64,000 bases of DNA from Bradyrhizobium tropiciagri (GTDB lineage Bacteria; Pseudomonadota; Alphaproteobacteria; Rhizobiales; Xanthobacteraceae): NCBI RefSeq assembly GCF_001189845.1, contig NZ_LFLZ01000001.1, forward strand, positions 248,001 to 312,000, given 5' to 3'. Every line of letters begins with the position of its first letter. The stretch's first letter is position 1. Below the pieces are notes generated by a model. That model saw nothing but the letters and a program-made list of their open reading frames with translations. It did not search any database and was not told where the DNA came from. The position numbers and the translations under genes are program-made. Positions 53,711-63,719 of the stretch are shown here, one piece after another.

Positions 53711-56308
53711 ATGCAGAGACATTCCAGATTTCGATCGACAATCGAGATGTTGGCGTTGATCTGCATTCTTCTGGTCTGCGAAACCTGCAACGGGTTGGCT
53801 CAGGGTCTGGCCGTTGTTCCGACTCCAAACATTGGGCATAGCGGGGAAGTAGGACTGCTCGCGATATCGCTGGATGGCCGATATCTCGTCTCAAGTGATG
53901 AAGCCACAATAAGGCTCTGGCAGCTCTCTAGCGGTCGCCTCATTCGTACGCTCGCTCCTATTCCGGCGCCGCCACCTTCAAGGGATGCGCCCCGAGAGTC
54001 AGAAGAGGAGGAAGTGTCTGAAGCGGTTCAAACGTATGTCACGGACGTTGCGATTTCCCGAGATGGCAGAATTGTCATAGCGAGCGATAATATTGGACGC
54101 CTGCATCAGTGGGATGCGGTGACCGGTAAATTGCTCAAGACCGTCGATTATCAAGAATGGCTGTCATCGATCGCAATAACCCCGGACGGCAACACCGTGG
54201 TGTCGACGTGTGGGGTGCATTTGAAAGACAAGTGCGGCACCGTTGCGTGGGAGATTTCGACTCTCGAACAGCGCGCCACGAGAGAAGGCCAGGCCGATCG
54301 GATTATCATGAATGCGAGCGGCACGGAGGTGATTGTAACCAGCCAAGACAGTGCAGCGCTGTTGTCGCTACCGAGCCTCGAGATCAGGAAATCGTTGCCC
54401 ACGGCAAAAGGAGCTCGTCTTGGGCGTATCAGCGATTCCGGAAGCGAAGTTGCTACGGCGCAATATTCGGATGGCGCGATCACGTGGCGTTTCACGGATC
54501 TTGGATCTGGTGGCGTGACGCGCGAGTTCAAGCTCTCCCGCGCTGAAGGATATCTGGATCAGTTGGCGCTTGGGTTTGGCTCGCGGCTCCTGGTCAAAAA
54601 GACCTCAGAGTCTGCTTCGGCGGATAGCGAATTCGTCGAAATATTGTCGCCGGGGCCAGGCGGCCTTGAGAAGGTGCGCCTTGAGAAGGACTTCCGGCCA
54701 GCCGCGGCCGTGTTCAGTAGCGATGGATCACTGGTAGTAACCTCAAGGGGTAATCTGATTGAGATTTGGGATACGCGAACGGGTGTCTTGCAGAAGACAT
54801 TGATGGGTCCCCAGACTATCAAGGAAATTTCGCCGTCTGCCGACGGAAAGCGCCTCGTCGCTCTCGATGCGTTTGGCGCGGAATTCGTTTGGCAGCCATT
54901 TGAAGCCGAGTTGATCGAGATTCCCAAGCTCAATATCGGGGAAGCCGAGACCGCCGATAGTCGGCATGACGGAACAGTTCGGACGTCCCCTGCCGCGGGT
55001 GGGCTGACTGCCAAAGCTGCAAACGACGTGAGATCATCGATACCGAAAGGTTGGCGGCTCCCCGACGACAAGTTTGGGCCTCTGTCGAGCTTGCCGGCGG
55101 ACTTGCTGGTGATAGTGAGAGACGACAAGCGTGAGTTCGGACTTTGGAACGCCGGGAAGGGTGCGTTCAAAAGCCGACTGAAGCTTCCCAAGGATGCGGG
55201 CTCCCCGAGTTTAATGGCTTCGTCGGAAGACGGTCGCTGGGCGATTCTGATGACAATATCCAGCTCTTCTTTGTTTTTGTGGAATCTCGACAAGAATGCA
55301 ACGGAGCTTCGAATGTCGAGCATCCGCGGAAAGCCAATCGTTGATGCAGGCTTCTCTCCGGATAGCAAGTTTGTCGCAATAGTTGCCAGCAATTCAACAT
55401 TGCGGCCAGAGGACGCCGGGGAGGGAGGCGTTGTTCAGATACGCCGTCTCAGCGACCAAAAAGTCATGAGGGAAATACGGATCAAGGACGGTCCGGGCCT
55501 GGAGTCCGCCGAGTTCTCACCGAACGGCAAATATCTGATCGTTCACACGGTACAGTTTGAGCGGTTCGGCCGTTACGTTTACAGGACGCTGGACTGGACC
55601 CAAGTTGACCAGGAAGAGCACATACATTGGGTTGAACGGAACGAAACGTTTTTTCTCAAGGACGAGCGAATTTTCGAGACTGAAGTCTCGGGAAATCAGC
55701 TTGCACGGTTCAGACTCAGGACGGGCTGGGGGGCGGGGAGTCAAAAGTTAGTAGATCAGGCGTTCGCCACCAGAGACTCCGTCCCCGGGTTACCTCCAAG
55801 CGCGTTTGACGCAAAGAGTGAGCGTATCGCTCTCGCGGATGGAGGCGAAGTTGTGATCATCCAGACTATCGACGGAGCGCTTACGCGCCTTGAGGGCGAG
55901 CATCTAGGCAATATTTCTGCGATCAAGTTCCTGCCCAATAACGATTGGCTGGCTACCGGAGGAAGCGACGGAACTGTACGGTTGTGGGACCTTCGCCGCA
56001 AAGCGCTAGCTGCAACGTTTGTTGCCAGCCGGGATGGGCAGTGGCTGGTATTTACACCCGCAGGATTTTTCGCCGGTTCCGACCGGCCTGGTCAGCTTAT
56101 GTCGGTCGTACAAGGACAGGACGTATATTCCGTCGAGCAATTCTTCGGACCACTGTACCGCCCTGATCTCGTCAAGGAACAGCTGTCGGGCGACCTTATG
56201 GGACTGCACGCTGATGCAGCAAAAAAGCTGAATCTTTCGGCTGTTCTCGAAAAAGGCGCCGCTCCAACGCTCAGCTCCTGGACAAGAACAAAGCTGGTGA
56301 TTCGATGA
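53711..56308 (+). CDS. Exported WD40-repeat protein, N-terminal half of a split WD40-caspase
   Basis: An 865-residue protein: a signal peptide (ending near CNGLAQG), then several WD40 repeats (for example GTVRLWDLRRKALA) forming one or two propellers. The end (GFFAGSDRPGQLMSVVQG; VYSVEQFFGPLYRPDLVKEQ) matches the linker that joins the propeller to the caspase domain in single-polypeptide WD40-caspases. After GAAPTL the frame reads unlike that family, while the frame of the next gene reads QLLDKNKAGDS directly into its start. The two genes therefore look like one gene split by a frameshift near 56260-56280. The ATGA overlap could still couple them. Confidence 0.8.
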   Translation: MQRHSRFRSTIEMLALICILLVCETCNGLAQGLAVVPTPNIGHSGEVGLLAISLDGRYLVSSDEATIRLWQLSSGRLIRTLAPIPAPPPSRDAPRESEEEEVSEAVQTYVTDVAISRDGRIVIASDNIGRLHQWDAVTGKLLKTVDYQEWLSSIAITPDGNTVVSTCGVHLKDKCGTVAWEISTLEQRATREGQADRIIMNASGTEVIVTSQDSAALLSLPSLEIRKSLPTAKGARLGRISDSGSEVATAQYSDGAITWRFTDLGSGGVTREFKLSRAEGYLDQLALGFGSRLLVKKTSESASADSEFVEILSPGPGGLEKVRLEKDFRPAAAVFSSDGSLVVTSRGNLIEIWDTRTGVLQKTLMGPQTIKEISPSADGKRLVALDAFGAEFVWQPFEAELIEIPKLNIGEAETADSRHDGTVRTSPAAGGLTAKAANDVRSSIPKGWRLPDDKFGPLSSLPADLLVIVRDDKREFGLWNAGKGAFKSRLKLPKDAGSPSLMASSEDGRWAILMTISSSSLFLWNLDKNATELRMSSIRGKPIVDAGFSPDSKFVAIVASNSTLRPEDAGEGGVVQIRRLSDQKVMREIRIKDGPGLESAEFSPNGKYLIVHTVQFERFGRYVYRTLDWTQVDQEEHIHWVERNETFFLKDERIFETEVSGNQLARFRLRTGWGAGSQKLVDQAFATRDSVPGLPPSAFDAKSERIALADGGEVVIIQTIDGALTRLEGEHLGNISAIKFLPNNDWLATGGSDGTVRLWDLRRKALAATFVASRDGQWLVFTPAGFFAGSDRPGQLMSVVQGQDVYSVEQFFGPLYRPDLVKEQLSGDLMGLHADAAKKLNLSAVLEKGAAPTLSSWTRTKLVIR

Positions 56309-57594
56309 TGCTCAAGGTCAGGATCGTGAACAACGGCGGAGGAGGTATCGGAAAGCGGCTGATCTGGCGCGTCAACGGCGCCGCCGCAGGACGAACCGAG
56401 CCGGATGAACTCGGAAGCCGTAGTGATCGCAACGCACCAGTAGAAGTGACAGAAGGATTGAAGCTGGACTTTGGCCGGAAGGGAGGCAACGTCATTACGG
56501 TTGTTGCGTTCAACGATAACGAAGACGCCCGACTTGCCCTGGCGAGCAGGCCTTTGGAGATCCGGATCAGCGAAGATGGGGTGTCGACGGCTGCCGCCCC
56601 GCAACCTCGCATGCATATCCTGGCCATCGGTGTGAACAGCTACGACACCCGCCTGAAACCAACTGACTACCCGACTCTGAACCCGCTCACGCTGGCGGTA
56701 GCAGATGTCCTTTCTCTAGAGCAAGCAATCGCCGACGTTAGCGCGAATGGTGGTTACGCTAGGGGCTTGAGCCTGGAGCGTACCGAAGCTGAAGCTACAC
56801 GGGACAAGATCGCTAATGCATTCAATCAGCTTGCAGGTAGCGTCAATCCACAGGATGCGTTCGTTCTTCTGATCGCTGGTCACGGCCAGAGCGTCGACGG
56901 ACGCTACTACTACTATCCGGTCACGACAAAGATCGGCGGTGGGCGGAATTATGAGACTGAGGGTATCCCCACGGAGACCTGGCAGACGTGGCTCGCCAAA
57001 GTTCGGGTCGACAAGAAGCTCGTGATTATCGACACCTGCAAGAGCAGCGACTTCCTGTCGCGAGGCGACGCCCAAGCGGAGACTGCTATCGACAGACTTC
57101 GTCAGGCTATAGGACGAAGCGTGTTTACCGCGGCCCGGGACTCTGCCCTTGAAAGCCGGTATTTGAACCACGGTATTCTCACCTATGCAATTCTGAAGGC
57201 GTTGTCCACGCCGCTACCAGACGGCAAGGACATCTATGTGTCCACCCTCAAGGATCGTATTCCTCCTGACGTTGAGAAGCTCAGCACGGATCTGGGGGAA
57301 CCACCGCAAAAAACCCGCATACTCGTCGAAGACGACTTTCCGCTGGGACTTCCATTGGCGTCTGTTGCACCGCTGCCAATCAGCTCAGCCAAGACAATGC
57401 CAGGCGACTGGGTTTTGAGAGGGACGACTAAGGCACGAAGGCGCGCCACACCGGACGCCGAAGTCAACGAAACGCTCGACGAAGGGACGAGGGTAGCGAT
57501 TTCCCAGTATCAGGGGGATTGGGCGCTGATTGTGCAGAAAGGTACGGAAGTCGGCTGGGTGCCGGTCGCGAGCTTACTCAAGATCAGAAACTAG
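56305..57594 (+). CDS. Caspase-like (C14) peptidase with C-terminal SH3-like domain
   Basis: A 429-residue protein. VRIVNNGGGGIGKRLIWRVN is the Ig-like linker normally found inside WD40-caspases, so the N terminus looks interrupted. The caspase fold carries H193 in LIAGHGQSVDG and C245 in IIDTCKSSDF, the expected His/Cys dyad, with the QACRG-like loop reading DTCKS. From about residue 370 an SH3-like domain follows (GDWVLRGTTKARRRATPDAE). There is no signal peptide of its own, so export depends on the upstream half or on reframing. Overlaps that gene by ATGA. Confidence 0.82.
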   Translation: MMLKVRIVNNGGGGIGKRLIWRVNGAAAGRTEPDELGSRSDRNAPVEVTEGLKLDFGRKGGNVITVVAFNDNEDARLALASRPLEIRISEDGVSTAAAPQPRMHILAIGVNSYDTRLKPTDYPTLNPLTLAVADVLSLEQAIADVSANGGYARGLSLERTEAEATRDKIANAFNQLAGSVNPQDAFVLLIAGHGQSVDGRYYYYPVTTKIGGGRNYETEGIPTETWQTWLAKVRVDKKLVIIDTCKSSDFLSRGDAQAETAIDRLRQAIGRSVFTAARDSALESRYLNHGILTYAILKALSTPLPDGKDIYVSTLKDRIPPDVEKLSTDLGEPPQKTRILVEDDFPLGLPLASVAPLPISSAKTMPGDWVLRGTTKARRRATPDAEVNETLDEGTRVAISQYQGDWALIVQKGTEVGWVPVASLLKIRN

Positions 57595-57613
57595 TATCGG
57601 AATGAGGGCTGCA

Positions 57614-58495
57614 ATGAATACTCCGGATATTTTTCGAGTTTCGTCCGTGGTTGTGGCCACGCTGGTCTTAGTCTCGTGGCCTTTCTCGGCAGTTTCCCAG
57701 ACAGCTGACAAGGAGATCGAGAAGCGGACCGATCGGCGCATCGTTGGTGGAAAGGATACTTCCATCGATCTTCATCCGTTTCAGGTCGCCATTGCGCTCA
57801 AGGATGATGTCGCTCGTGGGGATAACGAAGTGTGGTGTGGCGGGTCGATCATTTCGGGTCGATGGGTTCTTTCGGCTGCGCATTGTTTTGTAAAGTCTGA
57901 CCAGACGCAACGTCCGGACAACCAGATTCTCATCAAGATCGGTGCCACAAATATCGCCAAGGAAGGAAGCTGGCTTCCCATTGAGCGAGCAGTGGTTCAT
58001 CGCTGCTACAAAAGAACCGGCGGTGAAGATCCCTATGATCTCGCGCTTGTAAAGCTGTCGGATGCCACGGACGAATCGCGCGTGATCCCACTGGCTGGTA
58101 TCAGCACGCCCTTGCCCGCCGGAGACGATGTCGTTGTGACCGGCTGGGGACGGACAACCGAAACTGGTCAACTTTCAGAGATTTTGCAGGAAGTGACAGT
58201 CCAGCTCATTGATAACGAGACGTGCAACAAGAATGAGTCGTACGGAGGCAAAGTCACGACAGGTATGCTGTGTGCGGGGCGAGCCGGCGAGGGCAAAAGG
58301 GATTCCTGCAGTGGCGATAGCGGAGGCCCATTGGTCTTGGGTGGTGGAAGCAACAAGACTCTGGTGGGGGTCGTTTCCTGGGGGACGGGCTGCGCACGTG
58401 CCCTGAAATACGGTGTTTACACGCGTGTAGGCGTTTACCGTGACTGGATTTCGAGAGTGATGCAGGGTACCGTTCCGGAGTGCTCGGGCGAATAG
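57614..58495 (+). CDS. Secreted trypsin-like serine protease, intact
   Basis: A 293-residue S1 protease. Signal peptide to about residue 28, a short propeptide, then the activation site RRIVGGK with cleavage expected after R42. The triad is complete: H90 in VLSAAHC, D142 in DPYDLALVKL, S236 in DSCSGDSGGPL. An aspartate six residues before the serine (D230) predicts cleavage after lysine or arginine. It lies 19 bases after the caspase gene. The ATG at 57614 is preferred; one four codons earlier is possible. Confidence 0.9.
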   Translation: MNTPDIFRVSSVVVATLVLVSWPFSAVSQTADKEIEKRTDRRIVGGKDTSIDLHPFQVAIALKDDVARGDNEVWCGGSIISGRWVLSAAHCFVKSDQTQRPDNQILIKIGATNIAKEGSWLPIERAVVHRCYKRTGGEDPYDLALVKLSDATDESRVIPLAGISTPLPAGDDVVVTGWGRTTETGQLSEILQEVTVQLIDNETCNKNESYGGKVTTGMLCAGRAGEGKRDSCSGDSGGPLVLGGGSNKTLVGVVSWGTGCARALKYGVYTRVGVYRDWISRVMQGTVPECSGE

Positions 58496-59054
58496 ACTTA
58501 GGTCGGGTTGTCTCGTTTGCACAGACCTCCAGACGCCTTCGTCAAGCCAATGCGACGCTCTCGGCCTCGCAAGCGTCGCCTTGAGTTTGATTTCGCGCGT
58601 GCAACGTAGCTTATCTCGATAGCTCTGCGTGGCCGAGCGGCTCTCAAACGGACTGCAGCAACAATCCCCAATTATACGGGTCATGGCGAACCGTGTATTG
58701 GTCTTGGCGACCAGGCGTTCGCGTTGAATTCGACTGCCTCACGTGAACGGAGGCAGCTTATCTGACTATCGCCTGATCGGCATGCCGCGCCGATGGCGGC
58801 GTATCTTTCGTATCTCAAGTTGGACCAGTATTTGCGTGCTCACGGCTACCGCGCCGCGAGCACGGCCAGTGCGAACGGTCAAAGCTGAACAATCCTTCGC
58901 CGTCGCATCGAGCATCGGAAACGCAACCGAACTGACGAAGGCGACGGCCGAACGGAGGTCGATTTTGCGAGTCCTATGAGGAGAGCCCGTTGATTGCAAC
59001 GTCAAGTTGGTCTTGAATGTAGCTCGTTGTTCAGAGGATTAGAGGGGACATCCC
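58496..59054. other. Gap between trypsin and clostripain genes
   Basis: About 560 bases with no supported gene. Short frames such as 58743-58979 lack protein-like features and no strong hairpin was found. A new promoter for the clostripain gene probably lies here. Confidence 0.4.
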
Positions 59055-60407
59055 ATGGTCCGCAGCCTTGTTTATTTCATCGTATTCATAGTGAGCACAA
59101 CCGGATTTCTCGCTACGCAGGCGAAAGCTACTCCCGCGGAGTGGACGGTAATGATTTTCATGAACGCAAAGAACAACCTTGAACCTGACGCCATCGAAAA
59201 TTTCAATGAGATTGCGAGCCGGGGGAGCACACCTGACGTTAACGTCGTCGTCGAGATGGGGAGACCAGCCGTCAACATTACCGAGGCGGCCGAGAAGTGG
59301 TCGGGCGTGCTGCGATTTTACGTTAGGCAGAACCAGGAGCCCGTACCGTCGCAGGCCGTCGTAGATCTCCGCGGAAAGCCCGAATTGTCTGATCTCGGTT
59401 CGCCGCGCGCCCTCCAGGACTTTGTCGATTGGGCCGTGGAGACCTATCCCGCAAAGCGCTACATGTTGGTCATATGGAACCATGGACAGGGCTGGCGCTT
59501 CCAGTTGGCAGGCGATGCCGATGTTCGGGCTGCTTCGGCTTCCAGAAATCAGGCGGTCCCCGCGATGCCCGCCGCGGCCCTGCAGAAGGCGGCGGAGAAC
59601 ACTCCTCCTCTCGGTGGCTTCCGCGCGGTTTCATTCGATCAGGATACCGGCAACTTTCTCTTCAACAGCGATATCCAGTCCGTCACCGAGGTCCTGTCGT
59701 CGCGCCTCAGTCGGCCGATTGACGTGATCGGCTTCGACGCCTGCCTGATGTCGATGTTGGAGACCGCGTATGCATTCCAAAATTCATCGTCCGTGTTATT
59801 GGCCAGCGAAGAGCTGGAACCGGGTGCTGGTTGGGATTACGACTACTTCCTCAAAAGACTGAGCGCGAAGCCGTCAGCTACCGGACTCGAACTCTCCCAG
59901 ATGGTCGTGGACGGTTATCGGGCTCGCTATGGCGATTCTCATTCGACCACCTTGTCCGTACTCGATCTATCGAAGGCCAACGCGACGGCGGCAGCGATAT
60001 CGAAGTTCGCTGATGTCCTTCTCGCAAAGTACGACACGGAGAAATCCAACGTCGCGCAAGCGAGAGCGGGGATGAAAACGTACGGATCTGGGGCGGGCTT
60101 GAAGACGTCCGTCGACCTGATCGGCTTCGCACAGCGATACGCGGCGATAACCAACGACGAGGCGGCAAAGACGGCGGCTCAGGCAGTGGCGGCGAGTGCC
60201 TCAGAGAGCGTTCTGTACAATTACGCTTCTGCCCGAAGCAAGAGGGATACGATGTCGAACGGTGTTGCGATATACTTTCCTGCCTCGAACGCAGATTTTG
60301 AAGCGGATCCGTACCATGACGGTTATTTGAAAGAAAACACCGCTCACGTCGTCGATTTCGTGTCGAAGGAGCGGTGGGCCGACTTTCTGAAGCACAATCT
60401 TCAGTGA
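59055..60407 (+). CDS. Clostripain-like (C11) cysteine peptidase, exported
   Basis: A 450-residue peptidase of clan CD, the clan that also holds caspases. After a signal peptide (cleavage near TQAKATP) come the catalytic histidine H143 in YMLVIWNHGQGW and cysteine C230 in IGFDACLMS, with the conserved opening WTVMIFMNAKNNLE. C11 peptidases usually cleave after arginine, as caspase-like and trypsin enzymes nearby may also do. Its stop overlaps the start of the next gene. Confidence 0.88.
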   Translation: MVRSLVYFIVFIVSTTGFLATQAKATPAEWTVMIFMNAKNNLEPDAIENFNEIASRGSTPDVNVVVEMGRPAVNITEAAEKWSGVLRFYVRQNQEPVPSQAVVDLRGKPELSDLGSPRALQDFVDWAVETYPAKRYMLVIWNHGQGWRFQLAGDADVRAASASRNQAVPAMPAAALQKAAENTPPLGGFRAVSFDQDTGNFLFNSDIQSVTEVLSSRLSRPIDVIGFDACLMSMLETAYAFQNSSSVLLASEELEPGAGWDYDYFLKRLSAKPSATGLELSQMVVDGYRARYGDSHSTTLSVLDLSKANATAAAISKFADVLLAKYDTEKSNVAQARAGMKTYGSGAGLKTSVDLIGFAQRYAAITNDEAAKTAAQAVAASASESVLYNYASARSKRDTMSNGVAIYFPASNADFEADPYHDGYLKENTAHVVDFVSKERWADFLKHNLQ

Positions 60408-61333
60408 TCGGAACGTCCGGCCTGCCGCGTCGTTTGATTGGCGCTGCCAATATCCTGCTCATAGGGCAACTGTTTCTGCTCTGGATGAGCGTTGAATGCA
60501 ACGCTGTGCAGCGGGTTCCCATGGAGTTTCGGGGCGCCATATATGCGTTCGCTCAAAGTGTGGTCGATCGGTGGGCGCGCTCGCGACCGTCGACGTTCCT
60601 CGTCACCGTACAATCGGGGTCGAGCTATTACGGGCCCGTCTTCGTTAATATTACAAACTCGACGTTCAGCGGTGACGCCATATACCGAAATAATTGTGTC
60701 GCTACGCCGTTCGACAGCGTCATTGATTGTGATCTGAAACTGGTCGATGATCTGATCGACGAGTTCAAACTTGTGGAGCTATTCCAGAAAGACGCAAGAA
60801 ATCGTAGAAACATGTACAGGAAGTATATTCTTTGTTGGATCCTGGCTCACGAGCTGGGTCACGTGATTCTGAAACACGGCGTTAGTGATTTCAGCGAGGA
60901 CGTCGTCGGCGCACGGGTATTCGATTTCAAGCAGCAAAAGGACGAACTTGCGGCAGACGCAGCTGCAGTTTCGATTATCGGAAATCTTACCGAGGGATCG
61001 GTGTCGGCGTATCAAGCGATATTGGACATCACAAATTCGCTTCTCCGCAAAGCAATCTGTCCAGAGTCGTTCCCGAAGTTATGCTCGAAGATTCCGATCG
61101 GCGGCGTCGGGCTGTACTTCGACTATACGTCCGGTGCGAGCCACATAAAGATCCCGTTGTCGGGTAGCCATCCCGCATTCGTCGCCAGATTCTTGCGAAT
61201 ACTCTACTTGTCGGGTGTCGGCACTTCGGAAAATTCGATCAACTATCTGGCAAAGGAAGCAATTGACCAGCTCATGGTTGAGCGCGATGTGAACGATTGG
61301 GTGTCGCTGAGGAGCGCGCTCGAAGCGCGCTGA
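60404..61333 (+). CDS. Membrane-anchored HExxH metallopeptidase
   Basis: A protein of about 309 residues with one N-terminal hydrophobic helix (ANILLIGQLFLLWMS) acting as anchor or signal, and a zinc motif AHELGHVILKH followed about 35 residues on by DELAADAA, which supplies a third ligand as in peptidases with HELGH-ExxAD arrangements. The rest is not recognised. The GTG at 60404 overlaps the upstream TGA; a GTG at 60374 with AAGGAG close by is the alternative. Confidence 0.72.
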   Translation: MIGTSGLPRRLIGAANILLIGQLFLLWMSVECNAVQRVPMEFRGAIYAFAQSVVDRWARSRPSTFLVTVQSGSSYYGPVFVNITNSTFSGDAIYRNNCVATPFDSVIDCDLKLVDDLIDEFKLVELFQKDARNRRNMYRKYILCWILAHELGHVILKHGVSDFSEDVVGARVFDFKQQKDELAADAAAVSIIGNLTEGSVSAYQAILDITNSLLRKAICPESFPKLCSKIPIGGVGLYFDYTSGASHIKIPLSGSHPAFVARFLRILYLSGVGTSENSINYLAKEAIDQLMVERDVNDWVSLRSALEAR

Positions 61334-61378
61334 CTTAGCTACGTCAATCGAACAGGCTGGAACGGGCCTCGGTCGGTT

Positions 61379-63283
61379 TCAATCATCCATTTCAGAAAGC
61401 CGAAATGCCCGGGGTATTGCTGATGTCCCGGATCGAGCCGGCGGAGCCTGGCTCGTCAGGTTTTGCAAACTGTCAACGTCGGCATTGGTAATGCATCGTG
61501 AGATCTGCATTGTGCGAGCCATGATGGAATCGGCGGAATCCGAATGTCCAAGGCCAATCCAGTGTCCCACTTCGTGAAGCATTATCTGCATCAGGTCCAC
61601 GGAACGCGGCCCAATACCCACGCATGAGAAGATGTCGGTGCCTACGCAGAATCGGTAGTCCCGGCCGTTCAACTCGACGAGGGCTGCATCCTCTTCACAC
61701 GCAATGATGTTCGCGCCTCGGCCGCACGCCGTTGGTCTATCTGTCGGCATCAAAAGGGTGATGCTGGTAAGCCGACCTTCCGGAGCTGATGTATCGAAGC
61801 ACTTCAGGGCGACCTTGATCCGGTACAACTCGGGGGGCTCCTGGCCTGAGTTCATTGCGCAGACGGACAACCGCTTGTCTTCGGTTATAGGTGCGTCGCC
61901 GAAGAGCTCTACACCTCCCGCGGCAGTTGCTGCCCGTGACAGGAAACGATTGCCCTTCAAGCGGTCTAGCACATTCCCGGGGTGACCGGGGCCGACTACC
62001 GGGTTCGCGATATCCGATCTCAACCAATACTGAGGTCCGATCCGGATCACGGACATGGCGTCGTAATTGCACGTACGACAGTTCGCGAGCCAAATTCCGA
62101 TTGCCGTGCGCAGGGATCGGAGGAGCAGAGTCGAGCCTTCCGCGCCTAAATCGTCGGGCAGGTCAATTGCCAACCCTGTGGCGATCGCAAACACGACCGA
62201 AGTGGACGATTGCTGTGCGACCGGTGCGCGAGCGGCTCCTCGATTCCAGGCTCTGCATTGATAGCAGTCGCTTGCTACTTGCCAGGCTAAGGAGTCGGGA
62301 TCCAGACGCACCGGACCTGAGGCTTGCGGTTCGGAACCGGTCTCACGAAAGGCCGTCGCGTGGATTGAACTAAATGTCGGCTTACCATCTTCACCGATTG
62401 GCTCGATCTCGACTCGCCAGAGCGGGTGTATAACCCGATCCCAATCCGCCATAGCGGTGAGATATTCCTGATCCGAGACGGGCGGTAGTTCGAGGATGGA
62501 CTCGCAGATACCCCGGAAGGCCAGGCCGCTTGGTTCTTTTGCGTAGATCCGTGCTCGGACTTTGACAGGGTGATCGGCCGCGACCTTTAGATACAGATAT
62601 CGCCCAGCCGTTACGAACCAGAGCCACGGCGTGCCGGATCTGATGTTTTGATTGCTTGTTGCTCTTGCGATTTCGAGTGTGCTGCGTTCACGAATCGAGG
62701 TTGCGCTTGTTCCGCAGGGGTGAGAAGGCTCGCTGCCGTCGCCCGCAAACGGCCTGTCGGGCGGAAATGGGAGAACGGCCGTCAACCTCGGACCGCCGGG
62801 CACGAGGGGGGCTCGAATGTTGACGTCGATGACGTACGGAAATTCGCCCGTCGGTCCTCCCTCGGCACTGTCGTAGATCCGGACTCGCCAGATTGAAACG
62901 CCGCTTGCGGCGGCGGAACTTCGAACCGCAATCGGCTTGTCGGTGCTGATCCACTCGGTTCGACATCCATCCTGAAATTCGCCTGCACCGTCCCTCCGAT
63001 CGATCTCTACGCGAGCTTGTCCCTTAAACTGCGCTAACGTTCTGTGCATCGTGACGTATAGCGGACCCGGGCCCTGAACTTGCACCTCTTGCGGCACGTT
63101 GGATCGCGCGGACTTCGCGACGAATGAGAGCATCGAACTTTTTGGAATGCCTCCAGCGATCTCGCATTGCGTTTCCGAGGCGGGTTCACCGAGTGCAGGT
63201 GCGTAGTCTGCGAATGTTGCTAGAACGATGAGCGCTATGGCAAGCGTAGATTGGCGTGATTGGGAAGATGTCTGGCGAAGCAT
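61379..63283 (-). CDS. Exported matrixin-like (M10) zinc metallopeptidase
   Basis: A 634-residue exported protein. A signal peptide covers about the first 32 residues (ending near APALGE). The first two thirds are strand-rich and unrecognised. Near the C terminus the metzincin signature reads HEVGHWIGLGHSDSADSIM, with three zinc histidines and a Met-turn, typical of matrixins. It is transcribed toward the plus-strand set, with a 45-base convergent gap to the HExxH peptidase gene. Confidence 0.85.
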   Translation of the reverse strand: MLRQTSSQSRQSTLAIALIVLATFADYAPALGEPASETQCEIAGGIPKSSMLSFVAKSARSNVPQEVQVQGPGPLYVTMHRTLAQFKGQARVEIDRRDGAGEFQDGCRTEWISTDKPIAVRSSAAASGVSIWRVRIYDSAEGGPTGEFPYVIDVNIRAPLVPGGPRLTAVLPFPPDRPFAGDGSEPSHPCGTSATSIRERSTLEIARATSNQNIRSGTPWLWFVTAGRYLYLKVAADHPVKVRARIYAKEPSGLAFRGICESILELPPVSDQEYLTAMADWDRVIHPLWRVEIEPIGEDGKPTFSSIHATAFRETGSEPQASGPVRLDPDSLAWQVASDCYQCRAWNRGAARAPVAQQSSTSVVFAIATGLAIDLPDDLGAEGSTLLLRSLRTAIGIWLANCRTCNYDAMSVIRIGPQYWLRSDIANPVVGPGHPGNVLDRLKGNRFLSRAATAAGGVELFGDAPITEDKRLSVCAMNSGQEPPELYRIKVALKCFDTSAPEGRLTSITLLMPTDRPTACGRGANIIACEEDAALVELNGRDYRFCVGTDIFSCVGIGPRSVDLMQIMLHEVGHWIGLGHSDSADSIMARTMQISRCITNADVDSLQNLTSQAPPARSGTSAIPRAFRLSEMDD

Positions 63284-63719
63284 GTCCTAACCCCAGAGGA
63301 TACCCGGCCTTCATACCGCAAAAGATGCTCGTCAGGGAGCCATGGCTACGAACGATCGCTGGAATAGGTTGTTCTGCGGAGCAGATACTAGCTGACCGCT
63401 GGGCCTCGTGACGTGATGCGCGTAAATCAGACGTTGGCCGGAGACGAATGTTGCAGAATGGCCAATAGGCATTCTATCTCGATGGTCTCCGAAGCAACCG
63501 CATCTCCAATCTGCAAAGAGTTTTCTTTGAATCCAGGAACTGGTGAGTGGGGGTATACCGTCGAAAATTTGCCGTGCGCCGTGAGGAGTTGTTCTGACAA
63601 ATCAATCGGAAACGGCGTCCTTAGGTGGGAGCGAATGCGCTCTGGCTCGACTGGTGACGAGCGATAGCCATATTGACAAAATCTCGTTTTGGTTGTCGAA
63701 TGGGGAGCTACAATCAAAG
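63284..63719. other. Region without a confident gene near the right edge
   Basis: Frames exist on both strands (63413-63667 plus; 63427-63753 minus, about 108 residues) but none has a recognisable motif or a convincing ribosome site. The promoter of the matrixin gene should lie at its left end. Confidence 0.35.

Noticed and set aside
58743..58979. Plus-strand frame of 78 residues between the trypsin and clostripain genes
   Set aside because: Arginine-rich composition typical of chance GC-rich frames and no homology recognised.
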